From Lithospermum erythrorhizon (Eukaryota; Streptophyta; Magnoliopsida; Boraginales; Boraginaceae), in assembly GCA_019722365.1 (NCBI GenBank), contig JADFUC010000278.1, positions 248,001 to 312,000 of the forward strand: a stretch of 64,000 nt of DNA, in the 5' to 3' direction. The notes under the pieces were generated by a model, which saw nothing but the letters and a program-made list of their open reading frames with translations, was not told the DNA's origin and searched no databases. The position numbers and the translations under genes were made by a program. Positions 1-10,981 of the stretch are shown here, in pieces. Positions within the stretch are counted from its first letter, which is position 1. Each line of letters begins with the position of its first letter.

Positions 1-2199
1 TATGGGATGCATTCAGATCGATGTCTACGCGGAATATACTAAAATAAGTTCACTTGTTAATTAATACTGTAATTATGAGTAGTAATAACTTGTATCGTAG
101 CTGTCTGAACTCTGAACAACTACTATCCTCGAACAAAGACTGTTGTTATGGGTCAAAGTTTTAATACCTACCGTTGACATTGTCCAACCACAGCTTGGCT
201 TGGAAGTCAAGTTAAATGTTTAGTAAAAACTATGTACGGAGTAATATTCTTTTATTTTAAACATAGTTCACGGTATTCGTATTTAATAAATTGATTATAG
301 AGAAGTAAAATTCATAAAATTTATTAATACATTCAGAAAGTATTAATCAATCAATATAAAATTGGGTTATTAATACCATTCCGGCATCCCGCATATGTGA
401 TAAGTCATGAAATATACATAATATTAATCGAGATTGTATCATAATACCATATTAAAATTTCATAAAGATTCATATGTACTTCAATATAGCTAATTGATTT
501 TTATGTATATATCTCTTAGATTCTTAACATTCTTTAAATCTAAAACACAAAAAATTTACCCATTTTTACCATTAAATTTGAATCCATCATGAGTGGTTTT
601 TTATATAAAGAGTACAAATTAGTGACAGAAAACAATACTCCGTATAAAAATGAATGAAACAGTGGAATAATGTTGGAACAAAAAGATATTGATTGTGTCG
701 GCGGTGGAAAAGAGAAGAGACAGAGAGGAATCAGAGTAACATCCGAAAACATAACGCTTGTTTGCCGAATCTTGATTTGATAATGAGGCTTCAAAGACTT
801 CCATAGTGGGGTCAGCCGGCTAGAACAATTTGAGGAACCTCATGTGCATCTCTAACTATTTGCTACATCATATCAAAAGTGGACCACCTCATCTCTTCAT
901 ATTATAAGCTATAGGTATGGTGTATTTGAGATGTGAATGAGACCCATGTCAAAGCCATGGAACCTTGCCACGTGGAGAGACCAAACTCACTCGAGGACCT
1001 CAAATTTGATATCTCCATCTGTATTTAGAAATGATTTTGCATATAAATACATGCTTAACATATACGTACTATTAAACTCATACATTAAAATATATTCAAT
1101 CTCACATGAAAAGATTATACATTTTTTGATTAATTAATAAGATTATAGATTACCATTACTCTTCCTATTACCAATTAATTTTGGGATAAGACCCATAAAT
1201 TCTTTAACAAAACTTGACAATACTATGCATAAATGTTGGCCAAATGTCATGTAAGCAAACTACCAACAGATTAATAATTTGGTCTTATCACCAATTTTTT
1301 AAGGTAGTTATCAGTTCATGAGGGCAAAAAACAATTATTGTCATTATATAATTGAGCCTCTCTAGTTAAAGCAGTACATGATGTAGATTAAGGGAGAATT
1401 GTCACCAAAATTTGAAGATGCACAAACATTGGCAGTTTGGTAGTCCACAATATCGGCTAGGATAGGGGTGCGTGGGTTGTCTGAAAACATATGTGGAATA
1501 CGTCCTAAATAGCTCTTAGTCTCGTAATGAATATAATTCATATGAAAATCCTAAAAAATACTCTTAACGACATGATACAAGAAATATTTGTATTTAGAAA
1601 TCCTAAAGTAGTAGTTGCTAGAAATGAACAAGCAGGTTAAAAACCCCAGCTTAGCTATATCAAGAGATGATTAAACATGTTATGATGTTTGGATTTGATA
1701 TGCTATATGCCGACATGTAAATTAATGTCGATGAGCTTTTAAAATATCTTATACCACTACCAATAATGTAGCACTATTAGGGGGTGTAAAGAATTGCTAT
1801 ATAGTTATGAGCAATATTAGTCACTTATAGGTCCACTGTGATCGTTATTTGCAAGTGTTGATCTGTACAAGTATTCTATCATCTCCCATTCTTCATGTTG
1901 CTGATAATAGTATCCATGAGACCATGATTAGATGCTGAAATATTTGGCCAGTAGCAGCAAGAGAATATGAAAAAAACCCAGTTACCCAAAGAAGTTGCAG
2001 ACAGTCTACAACAGCATATAGGTCATCAATACAATATATTGCAAAACAGGTCTTACATGACCAACCAACTAATTGTAGAATTATAAGTATACAACATACG
2101 ATGCGCTGATTTACATTTTGGAGGATACCATGTATATCAAACTAGATATTGTATCTATGGAGAAAGATCACCTCCAGTGGTATTGCACTGTGGATGAAG
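1..2199. other. AT-rich intergenic DNA, no gene seen
   Basis: Both strands hold only short open frames with biased composition and no recognisable protein. Two copies of the TA-flanked 9-mer TACGGAGTA occur here (235-243, and in reverse at 636-644). The right end is the 3' flank of the minus-strand NFU1-type gene. Confidence 0.5.
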
Positions 2200-3847
2200 C
2201 TAGTCCGTGAAGACTACATTAACAATATCGGGAAACTTCTCCTTGATTGCTGCTTTGATCCCTGATCCTATAGACTCAGGTCCCGCATAGTTTACATGGC
2301 AGTCCCCACCGTCAATAGATATCACATCTACGCTTCCACCAAAATTCTTGATAGCTGGTCTCAGTACATCGAGATGGCGATTCACAGCCTGCAAAACCAA
2401 TATATTAAAGAAATACAAAGCAAAAGTATATCTGTATCACTAATTGAAGATATAGTTGTCGAACAATGAACGGGGCTTCCTAATGGAGAATGATAACAAA
2501 CATGTATATATATATATATATATGTAAATTACCTCGACTGTGGTCTCCTGAACTTGCTCATCATACACTTGGCGAATTTCCTTAATGGCATCTCCAAATT
2601 TTTCCTTTAGAACTTTTTCAATCCCCATTTTCATGGTGGTAGTTGAACTAGGACAACTCTCACATGCTCCTGCAACATTTTATTTAGCTGAATGAGGAGT
2701 TCTTAACTAATCTACATGCAGTGGTACACCTCTACGCTTTCAAATTGAAATGATAAAGGTACAAAAATACGGAGTAGTTAATAATTACTACTTACAATAT
2801 ACCGATTCTAGTATGAAATCAGGGGACGATTGACCATTCTCCTTGTGATAAAGAAACTTCATTTATACAAGGTTGTGGTAGTGATCTTGCTAAGCAACTA
2901 AAAAATCAGTTTAGCTGAGATTTAAGTGTAAACACCAGTGAAGCAGAGTTATGTGTTTAAATATCATCAGTGAAGCTACGTTATGAGTGTTCCAGATGTA
3001 GTGTTCATCAAAACAAAGAGTGCGGCATCACAGTTTAAATTTAAGCAAAACGGAAGGTTGTTCAATAGGTAGTATATATACGCTCGTATCCACAGGAGAA
3101 TTTCCATATGCTCATATCGACATGCGAATTTCCATAAAGACCGGTCCACGGGAATGGTTATGGTGAATAAGCTTAAATTCTTCTGCACGGTGCATAGACT
3201 TACGAGTAATGGCTCTAACACTACTCAAAATCAATGCAAATGCTACTCATTCCAACATATTCACAAGTAATGCAAATGTCGCGCATGGATTATACATAAT
3301 AACTCACGCTACAAGGGTCAATTTATCAAATTGAACACATATCAATTAAATTATACCCATCATTAATATTTCAAGGGTCAACCATACTAAAAATTATTTC
3401 CCACCACAAAAAAAAAAAAAAAAAAATCTAGTTTTAATCAATATGATTAATACTACTAATCACGACTACTTCAATTAGGCAAACAATAATGATGGTATAT
3501 CCAAAAAACCAATTAATGAAGAAAACTAATAACCAATAAAATTTTGGACCTTGAAGCTGCAAAGAGACAACCCCATCTTGGACAGAAACAACGTCAACAT
3601 TTCCACCATCGGAAATGAGGTAAGGCCTGACATCTTCCAGAACCAAATCCACGTTTTGTGGAGTGAGTTGGAATTGTTTGGCTGAGTATAAACCTGGAGG
3701 AGGACTACTTGCTACACATAATTTATGATAATTGGGTTTGCTTGTTCTGAATGGTAGGGATGATGGGATATTATGATATTTGATTGAGATTCTTGGTAGG
3801 GATGGGGGTGCGATCGTTGAGGGGTGGGTCGATGCTAGCAACGCCAT
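2200..3847 (-). CDS. NFU1: NifU-like iron-sulfur scaffold protein, chloroplast (NFU1 type)
   Basis: Three exons on the minus strand, 3847-3550, 2669-2533 and 2388-2200, join in frame to 207 codons, all with GT-AG junctions. Residues 1 to about 50 are rich in Ser, Thr and Pro, as in a plastid transit peptide. The first NifU domain (about 60-140) carries the CxxC cluster site (ACESC, about residues 101-105, split by intron 1). A second, degenerate NifU domain (about 145-207, starting AVNRHLDVLRPAIK) lacks the cysteine pair, which is the plant plastid NFU1/2/3 layout. The C-terminal wording matches NFU1 better than NFU2. Family role: assembling Fe-S clusters and passing them to stromal targets. 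The first Cys is followed by Glu where I recall Gly in many relatives. The isoform call rests on memory of the Arabidopsis proteins; the family call is firm. Confidence 0.9.
2505..2523. repeat. (TA)n microsatellite in NFU1 intron 2
   Basis: An uninterrupted TA run of about 19 bases lies just inside the donor end of the second intron (minus strand). It is probably length-polymorphic. Confidence 0.8.
3408..3426. repeat. Poly(A) run of 19 in NFU1 intron 1
   Basis: A homopolymer run on the plus strand, which is poly(T) in the gene's sense. No flanking retroposon was recognised. Confidence 0.7.
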
Positions 3848-5252
3848 GCTTGTGGAGAATTTGGCTCAAGGGATTAAAATTCCTAAAATATCTGTCATTT
3901 CGGATTTGCCCTTTCATTTAAAGAATAATTACAAAACATGATATTTTTAATCTATGCTTAAAAGATAAAAATCGATTTTCTTATTTAAAAATATAAAAAA
4001 TACAGTACCTTATTTACAAGCGAGCAGGACTATAAACACACCTAAACAATATTAAAAAACTATAAAATGACTATTTTGTCTCTTAAAAATTACATTTTTC
4101 TCAAACACTACACTTTACAAATAAAAAGCGAGCTTAAAAAATTATTTCCATACAAAAAAAAATTAGTGTTTGGAGTGTGCTCATAGCATCCATGTTTACA
4201 TATTTTCTATATGTAGTATTTTTCGCACAAAATAAAAATTTTCCTACACTAATTTAGACTTTTTTGCCCTTTTATATAAAACTATAGAAATTATCTCACT
4301 TTCTTCCAAAACTAATTTTAGACTCATAATCCCCCAAATTCTCTAAAAAAAATCTAAATCCTCATACTCTGGGCTTCTTTTACTTTTTCCAATAAAAAAT
4401 CTATCAACTTACATTCCTAAATGGATGATAATATTGCGTAAATAATGTCATTTGCATTGATTATCATATTGCAAACAATGCTTTCTCAAATTCAATCATT
4501 ATAATTCTGCGACTAAGCTACTGAACGACTTCAGCGTGATAGTCAATAATTTTTTTCACTGCCATGATAAACAATGGTTGATTCAGCGATAGTCAACAAT
4601 CACAACAAACAAGGTCAATGTTTGATTGATTCAGTTCAATGTATTCAAATGGCCATTATTTATTTTTCTAAATAATTCAATTCATAACAAAATACTTTCT
4701 CCATCTCTAGAATATCATCCAATTTTGGTTTTAATTATTGTTTTATTAAAGTTGAATAAAATCACATATTAGTTAGAGTTTATATAAGACAAGAAAATTA
4801 TAAAAGACAATCTTCAAGCAGATAAATCAAATTTAATATAATAAATCTAAAATGTTATTCAATATAATTATTTTCACTATTGATGTGAAAATTATTTTCC
4901 TTTTCATTATTAGAAACAGGAAAAAGATAATATCCAATCACCATTTGGACCAAAAAAATACCCCCTTCATCCCAAAATTGTGTAATAACCTCCCCCCCTC
5001 TCCTAGATCTATTTTGCCTAAAGTAAGTTGAAGTTGAGTATAAAACCTTATGCACCTCTTCTAGAATCATCCACCTTTGGCTTCAAACAAGTAAGTCTTT
5101 GCTTCCATTTAACTGAAGGGAACTTGATTGTTTAATTTTGCATTTTTGCAGCTACATAGAGCTATAAGGGAGAAGTTGTATACATATAGACATATAGTCA
5201 AACCCCTATTTAGTGCCATAAAAACTCAGTTTGTGTTGGTTTGTATATTTTG
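3848..5252. other. Promoter side of NFU1 and AT-rich spacer
   Basis: Upstream (minus-strand sense) of the NFU1 start. No coding frame is supported. Sequence near 4690-4990 has weak Stowaway-like wording at its ends (TACTTTCTCCATC and CCCCTTCATCCC), too divergent to call an element. Confidence 0.4.
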
Positions 5253-5661
5253 TACTCCCTCCCTACTTTTGCATTTTTTCAAACATTTAAGAGATAACAT
5301 ATTTAATATTCCCTCGGTCTCTATTTATTTAATTGTTTAGAAGAAAAGTAATTTATTAGTACGATCATTGATTGTATAATTCACGACAAGTGGTGGTTGG
5401 ATTCACAACTCGCGTCATGTCGTGTGCCAAACCTTCGTGGCTTTTAAGACCCTAAGGTGCGTGTTACTTGACTCTTTGGGTCGGAAAACTCGTGCTACGA
5501 CCGCGACCCTATGTCAGGCAGGATTACCTGCTGAATTTAAGTAGAAAAAAGAATATTAAAACAAATGCAAAAAGTTGCATTGATAAATGAAACAATAACT
5601 TATAATGAGAAAAAAAAGAAATTTTTGCTAGATGATCACTTAAAAACGGAGGGAGGGAGTA
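5253..5661. mobile_element. Stowaway-like element candidate carrying rDNA
   Basis: The left end reads TACTCCCTCCCTAC and the right end CGGAGGGAGGGAGTA, so the outer 14 or so bases are inverted copies of the Stowaway consensus (CTCCCTCCGT) bounded by TA. The interior is not a good hairpin beyond that. Two further similar ends lie inside or next to it (TTCCCTCGGTC near 5309 and GGATGGAGGGAGTA near 5763-5776), so two elements may overlap. The centre holds the degenerate rDNA piece. About 409 bp fits a MITE. Confidence 0.4.
5379..5541 (+). pseudogene. Degenerate ITS2 / 5'-25S rDNA fragment
   Basis: From about 5485 the wording CGACCGCGACCCTATGTCAG, then GCAGGATTACCTGCTGAATTTAAG, is a decayed copy of the ITS2/25S junction found in flowering plants, whose standard form has AGGTCAGGCGGGA then TACCCGCTGAGTTTAAG. 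The upstream ACGACAAGTGGTGGTTG and TCGTGTGCCAAACCTTCGTGG resemble the 3' part of ITS2. Several C-to-T and G-to-A changes fit methylated, non-functional DNA. The similarity stops shortly after the first 30 bases of 25S. It is not a working rRNA gene. Confidence 0.75.
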
Positions 5662-6634
5662 TTAGTTAAAGTTGACTTATTTCCTAAAATTCATATAAAA
5701 CTTGATTTAATGGGTCGATTTATGTGAAATGAAAAAAGAGTGAAGATAGGCCATCTTCATGGGATGGAGGGAGTACATAAAAACGTTGCCTTTTGATAAT
5801 GTGTGTACTACAATTTAGATAGAACACTCCATTAAAAATTCCATTTATTTGTATATGTGACAAACAAACTAAATTAAGATTAATTCGAGTTCTAAGTGCT
5901 GTCTTTGATCGAGTGACTAAGGCTACCACTAAATTTGCTATATATGAATATTGTGCATAAGGACTGGGAAAGGTTCCTCAATAGACCTGTGGAGCTTATT
6001 TGCTAGAAATGTTGTGGGTTTAGGACGTAGGCTATTAAGTTCTCTGTTGTAACCCTTTTTTCCATGCTTGTAGGCGATAGTCATGCATCTGTTCACGCAT
6101 TCCTTTGGTCTCGTTTGCCTCTTTTGTTTAGATAGTACATGATGTCATATGGTGTTCATTTCTAGATTTAGGGAGTTTAAGAATTGCATGATGTAGTTAC
6201 AGGGGTGATGCAAAAGTATCACCTATGTCAATGGTTGAGATTAGAATTTGAGAGAATTGTACGAATTGTAACTGGAGAGAATCCAATCTCGATGATACTA
6301 TGCTATGACTACTTTGTTTCTATTGTACCCTTCAGTTTACTAGGCTAAGCAGCCATTCGCTGGTGTGATTCCGACTTCAACATTACAACATGTATTGATT
6401 TTTTTCAGGATAACATAGTCCCTGTCCAAGTATCCTGAGACCTTGTCAACGACTACTTCAGAAATGTATCAAGTGGGGTGCATGTACATCTCGAAAACCA
6501 TCCCATAAGGTGAGAGAACACAGTTAGATCCACCGTTCCCATCAAACACAAGGGTTGGGTATCCTAAGGATGTGCCTCATGATAATTTATGCACTTCAAA
6601 AGTAAAGGTGTCACAAATGAGACAATTCTAGTAG
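5662..6634. other. Spacer upstream of the DUF724 gene, no clear gene
   Basis: This stretch should hold the N-terminal Agenet exons if the DUF724 gene were full length. I read all frames and saw no Agenet-like wording. Stop codons are frequent, and the only ordered sequence is the Stowaway-type end at 5763-5776. Confidence 0.4.
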
Positions 6635-9033
6635 AGAAACCTCACTCATAAAGTTCGAAACAGGAAGGAGAATCACACATTTACTATGCAGACAAGAGAA
6701 CCGAAGAAAAATGTTGTAAATGATAATAATGTACGTAGTTCCATCAGGAAAAGACGAACACCTGGTAATCTGATTTCTGAAATTTATCGAATTTCAACAA
6801 CTCCTTGTTCAACTTAACCTATGTGTTTGAATTTTAACTGAGATTAAGAGTGGATGCAATAGCAGGGCAAAGGGGCAGTCAAATTAAGAATGCCGCTAAA
6901 GTTGTTGAAAAGGATGCCACACAAGGCACTTCTATCATCTTAAGTCCAGAATGTAAGAAATCGAGTGGCTTAAGGGCTAGAAAGGCTGGTCTTAATTATG
7001 ATGAGGAACGCATGGAGCTTGAAGTTGATCAGAATAAGCAACCAAATGATCTGTCAATACATGAAATCGAGGTTAGTTGGGTGCTAATGATAGGAGTACC
7101 TGTCCTATTGTCAAAGTTTGCCACTGCAGTAACCATATTGCTTCTATATCTTGCTTAATCTATATCTGCTTTTTGGCTGTTTTATAGGATTTTAACAATG
7201 GTTAGAGATTATTTGATCCCTTTCCAATGTTTCCATGCTACAGCGTTGGTCTAATGTATTGCATTGTTTCTCATGTGCACTCTGACTACTATGATGTGTT
7301 GTTGAGCTAGAATTACTTTCTTTTAGCCATTGCGTCCTGAAACTTCATAGCTCTTTATAGTTTGTACCGCTGTTACACTCTTCATCTATTTGGCATTTTC
7401 CATAATATTCCTATGTTAATTCAGTCTCCAGGTGGACAGAAAACACACAGAAGAAAAAGGGGAACGCCGCAGAAAGTGTTGGTCGGTAATGCTATTTCTG
7501 CTGTGACCGGTATATTCCTTTTTCCTTATGGGTTCTGATCTTTATGTGTAAATCAAACTATTGATGATAGTTCAATGCACAGACCAAAATGAAAATGTTG
7601 CAAAAGATAAATTTGTTGTAGAAGATTCTTTTATGTGTGAGGTTGGTTAATCCCCTCATTGCAGCTGATACACCTGCAAAAGTTTCCATGTTGCCCTATT
7701 CCGACTGTAAGAACCTGACTGATTATCCATCAAACCAACAGAATGTAATGCAAAAATGTCATTTAGCAATGGAGAAGGTTCAAACAGTCAACATGAAATG
7801 CAGATTTCAAAGAAAGCTAACAGACGAACTTCAAGTGGAAAGGAAAGTTCTCAAACTCAAGGTACAATAAAAAAGAAATTTTACGAGTTTGACTGTATAA
7901 CTATTTAAATTTTAATATGATGTTTTGCATCTTCCCTCCCATCAAATCCCCACCTAGCTGACCAGAAACAAAAGAACATATCGCAAATCAAAGGATCGAT
8001 CTAGACCACTGATCGACTCTTTTTACTCATGTTCTTTGAGAATAATAAAATTATCTTGTGCATCCTTCAGATACAACCACGGTGAATATGCCCGAATCTG
8101 TTTGCATCACCAAAGAAGCCAAAATAGGTTTTAAGCAAGGAGGGTGTAACATGTCAGAAGACCAACCTCTTTCAAAATGGGTTGAAGAAATTCAATTTGC
8201 TGGTATTGTTGATAGCTCAAGTTAGCTTATGTAATGTGCGATCCTTAATCGTGATTCTAGTCATGGTAGCTCACTAAATACAGCACTTTCTTTCTGATGC
8301 AGGATCTTTGGCCGTGGCAAAGCAACATACCGATAGCATGACAATGAAAGAACTAATTAAACAAACACCTGATAACAATAACGGTATAGTTATCGCAGGT
8401 GATGAAATTGCTAATAAAGATCCGGCAGTTGGTAGTACCGAAACATCAATGGCCTTGTTTGAACCTGAGCTGTCATTTAAGAAGAACACTTCACTTTGGG
8501 TAGTTGTTGAATCGATGGAAGTATTCCGCAAGATGCCACAAAAGCCACATTTTAGGCCTCTGTTAAGTTTTAAAGAGAGTTCCCGTGAGGGCTTCGCTTT
8601 AGCTTGTATGGTCAACTTCTGTAGTGCAGTGGAGAGTATTTCCAGGTTGCAGTTTGATGACCCAAAGGAAAAGATGGATGACATTTTGGGCACTCTCATT
8701 GACTTGGAGAGTCATGGATTTAGCGTACAGGTTTTACGAGATCGGATGAGTGAGTTGGTGTCAATTAAAGAAAACCATGCACAACTTTGTGCTAAAGTGG
8801 ATAACATGAATAAGGAGGTCATCTTAAGCTTTTTAGACAAGTATGAACAAGACAACGAAATCAATGAAATTAACAGAGAGATGAAGAAACTACAGGAAAG
8901 GAAAGCGAATGCCGAGTCAATAAAGGAAATAAAAGATGGAGAAATTGCTGGTTTAGAATCTAGAAGGCAAGATGTAGAAGATGCCATGAGAAGAACTCGA
9001 AGTTCTTATGAGGATTTTGCAGCTGCTTTGTGA
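6635..9033 (+). CDS. DUF724 domain protein, C-terminal half only
   Basis: Tentative exons 6635-6764, 6851-7071, 7425-7509, 7742-7861, 8071-8220 and 8303-9033 join in phase to 361 codons. The last exon encodes the DUF724 domain: SLWVVVESMEVFRKMPQKPH, then HFRPL, LQFDDP, and a C-terminal coiled coil of about 90 residues ending at TGA. Middle exons encode Lys/Ser-rich, probably disordered sequence with basic stretches such as SIRKRR. Full family members have N-terminal Agenet repeats, which are absent here. The start is unknown: ATG 6686 is in frame, and a stop precedes 6635. Exon 4 is uncertain. The obvious acceptor at 7664 gives the wrong frame, and only an internal one at 7741 keeps phase. 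A further frame, 7583-7641, looks exonic but cannot be joined. The gene may be a decaying paralog. Family role is poorly known; nuclear or RNA-related roles have been proposed. Confidence 0.6.
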
Positions 9034-10480
9034 ATTGTGATGGAGTTGTTAAAGCATCTTACTGTATCTGCTGCTACAAATTTGTCATGCATTTGCTTCC
9101 ACTGTCTGCTCAATTTAAATTCTCTGTACTCTATTACTAAAATATTCCACTTTGTGAACCCTTATTAGAGTAACAAAAAAGTAACTATATAAGTACTATT
9201 TCCATCTCCTAGGAAATCAATTTTTTTAGCACTTGAAATTGTGCCGTATCTATTACTTTATATGTTTTTTAATGACAAGCAAGAAGTATTCGTGTGACAA
9301 GCCAAAATACAGAACTCCGTGATATGATAGAGAAGGCGATACCTGGATCCATGAGAGTATTTTTAGAGGTATTGGAATGATATTATTGTTATTGTTGTTA
9401 TATGGTATTGATCGGTGTTTGATATGTGTATAAGCATTTTTAAAGCTTGTATAGTTGTAAAATCTTTAACAATTTCAAACTGAACTAAAAACGCAAATCT
9501 AGTTAGCCTATTGAATTAAATGACAATTCGCCTCATTCTAAATTTCTAATAATTTGATATGGTATTGACTCTTCATAAACGGCCTACGAGTATTTGATTA
9601 TGTACCATAAGGTGGTTATTTGACTCAAACACCAATCAATTTAATTCAATATCAATTAATTAGAGTATGATCCATTAACATCGTACGGAGTAAAATGGTT
9701 AAATGAGCTGATAACTCGTTAAATTGAATGGAAAACATGCTCATTAATACAATAGATGAAAATTGAAATAGTAGTATTTTCTAAAGAAATTATGCAAATT
9801 CTACGCACACAAATACTACTTACATCCTCGAAAGATGGTCAAACTTTTACTTTTAAGGACTTTACCACTTAAATTTTAGACACAATTTTTTATATATATG
9901 TTGGTTTTGAAATATATATACTCCCTTATCATAAAAAGATTGTTCCGTATTTATTGGTTTTGGCTTCAAATTTTATAAATTTTGACAACGAATTCTTATT
10001 AATTGACAAGAAATAATATGTATACGCGAGATATTTTGAAAATATATATTTTTGAAATATCAAATTTTTATAAATTTCACACCTCAGATAATTGGTATAT
10101 TTACTGCTTAGTTCGTATCTGTAGCCAATGAAAATCAAAATCTGGATAATCTTTTTGAGTATGAGGAACAGTAATAATATTTTCAATGCATTAACTATCA
10201 CTGTAATATTAAATAAATTAATGTTTTTGACACAATTAATAGTAAAGAAAGAAATAAATTGTCCGAATTATGAAATTAAATATGAGATAATCGAATTGGC
10301 CTAATTCATTTAACTGTAGACAAGAACTGCTACGGAATTACAAGAATCTAACATATAAAAAAAGTAAAAAGATGTAAAAATCATTTAACAATAAATATTG
10401 AAATGCCAATTGTACTTCCAAAGAAAAACTCCCTACAAAATCTGAAGAGTGTCAGTAATAATCAAAAGAGGTAGAAAGAA
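9034..10480. other. AT-rich spacer
   Basis: No coding sequence seen between the DUF724 gene and the Agenet gene. It contains one TACGGAGTA motif (9684-9692) and a Stowaway-like CTCCCTTATC end near 9921. The right end is the likely promoter of the Agenet gene. Confidence 0.4.
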
Positions 10481-10981
10481 ATGGGCACAAAAAGGAAAGA
10501 GAAGCAAGAAAGTGAAGAGATAGTATTAATGGAAGATTCGAATTGGTTTAACAAAGGTTCAATAGTGGAAGTGTGTTTAGAAGACGAAGGGTTTCGTGGG
10601 TCATGGTACACCGCCACGGTGCTCCGGTCGGTTTCACGGCGGAGTAATAAAGTCCTCCTGGAATTCCACACCTTAATGTCTGATAGTAAACCCACTTCCA
10701 AGCCTTTAAGACAGTTTGTCGATGTTATTCTGGTCCGCCCTGTTCCTCCGAGGGAGAGCAACAGGGGTTTTTTTGTTGACGAGGAGGTTGATGCTTTTCA
10801 TAATGATGGCTGGTGGGAAGGTGTTGTTACTGATGCTTATCAAGTGGGTAGGTATTCTGTGTTTTTTAGGTGTTCGAGAGAGCAGATTGAGTTTGCCGAG
10901 GAGGACCTCCGGTTGCATCGAGAGTGGGTTTATGGGAACTGGGTCCCGCCGCTTCAACAACCACCACCACCGCCTAGCTAG
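10481..10981 (+). CDS. Short tandem-Agenet domain protein
   Basis: One exon, 166 codons, ATG in the context AAATGG. A first Agenet (plant Tudor-like) repeat at about residues 23-93 has GSIVEVCLEDEGFRGSWYTA and a VLLEFHTLM strand. A second at about 98-155 has VDEEVDAFHNDGWWEGVV, then YSVFF and LRLHREWVYGNWV. The protein ends in a proline run. This is the N-terminal half of the DUF724 family, which binds histone tails or RNA in some members, but here it stops before any DUF724 domain. It lies 1.4 kb downstream of a DUF724-only gene in the same orientation, in the reverse of the normal domain order, so the two are probably broken paralogs. Agenet-only genes do exist, so this one may be functional. 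Confidence 0.8.
   Translation: MGTKRKEKQESEEIVLMEDSNWFNKGSIVEVCLEDEGFRGSWYTATVLRSVSRRSNKVLLEFHTLMSDSKPTSKPLRQFVDVILVRPVPPRESNRGFFVDEEVDAFHNDGWWEGVVTDAYQVGRYSVFFRCSREQIEFAEEDLRLHREWVYGNWVPPLQQPPPPPS

Noticed and set aside
5485..5541. Functional 25S rRNA start
   Set aside because: Only about 30 bases of 25S with several substitutions remain, followed by unrelated AT-rich DNA.
8274..8987. Two long minus-strand open frames opposite the DUF724 exon
   Set aside because: They mirror the real plus-strand exon, which has clear DUF724 wording; the antisense proteins show no domain and only composition-driven Ser/Leu runs.
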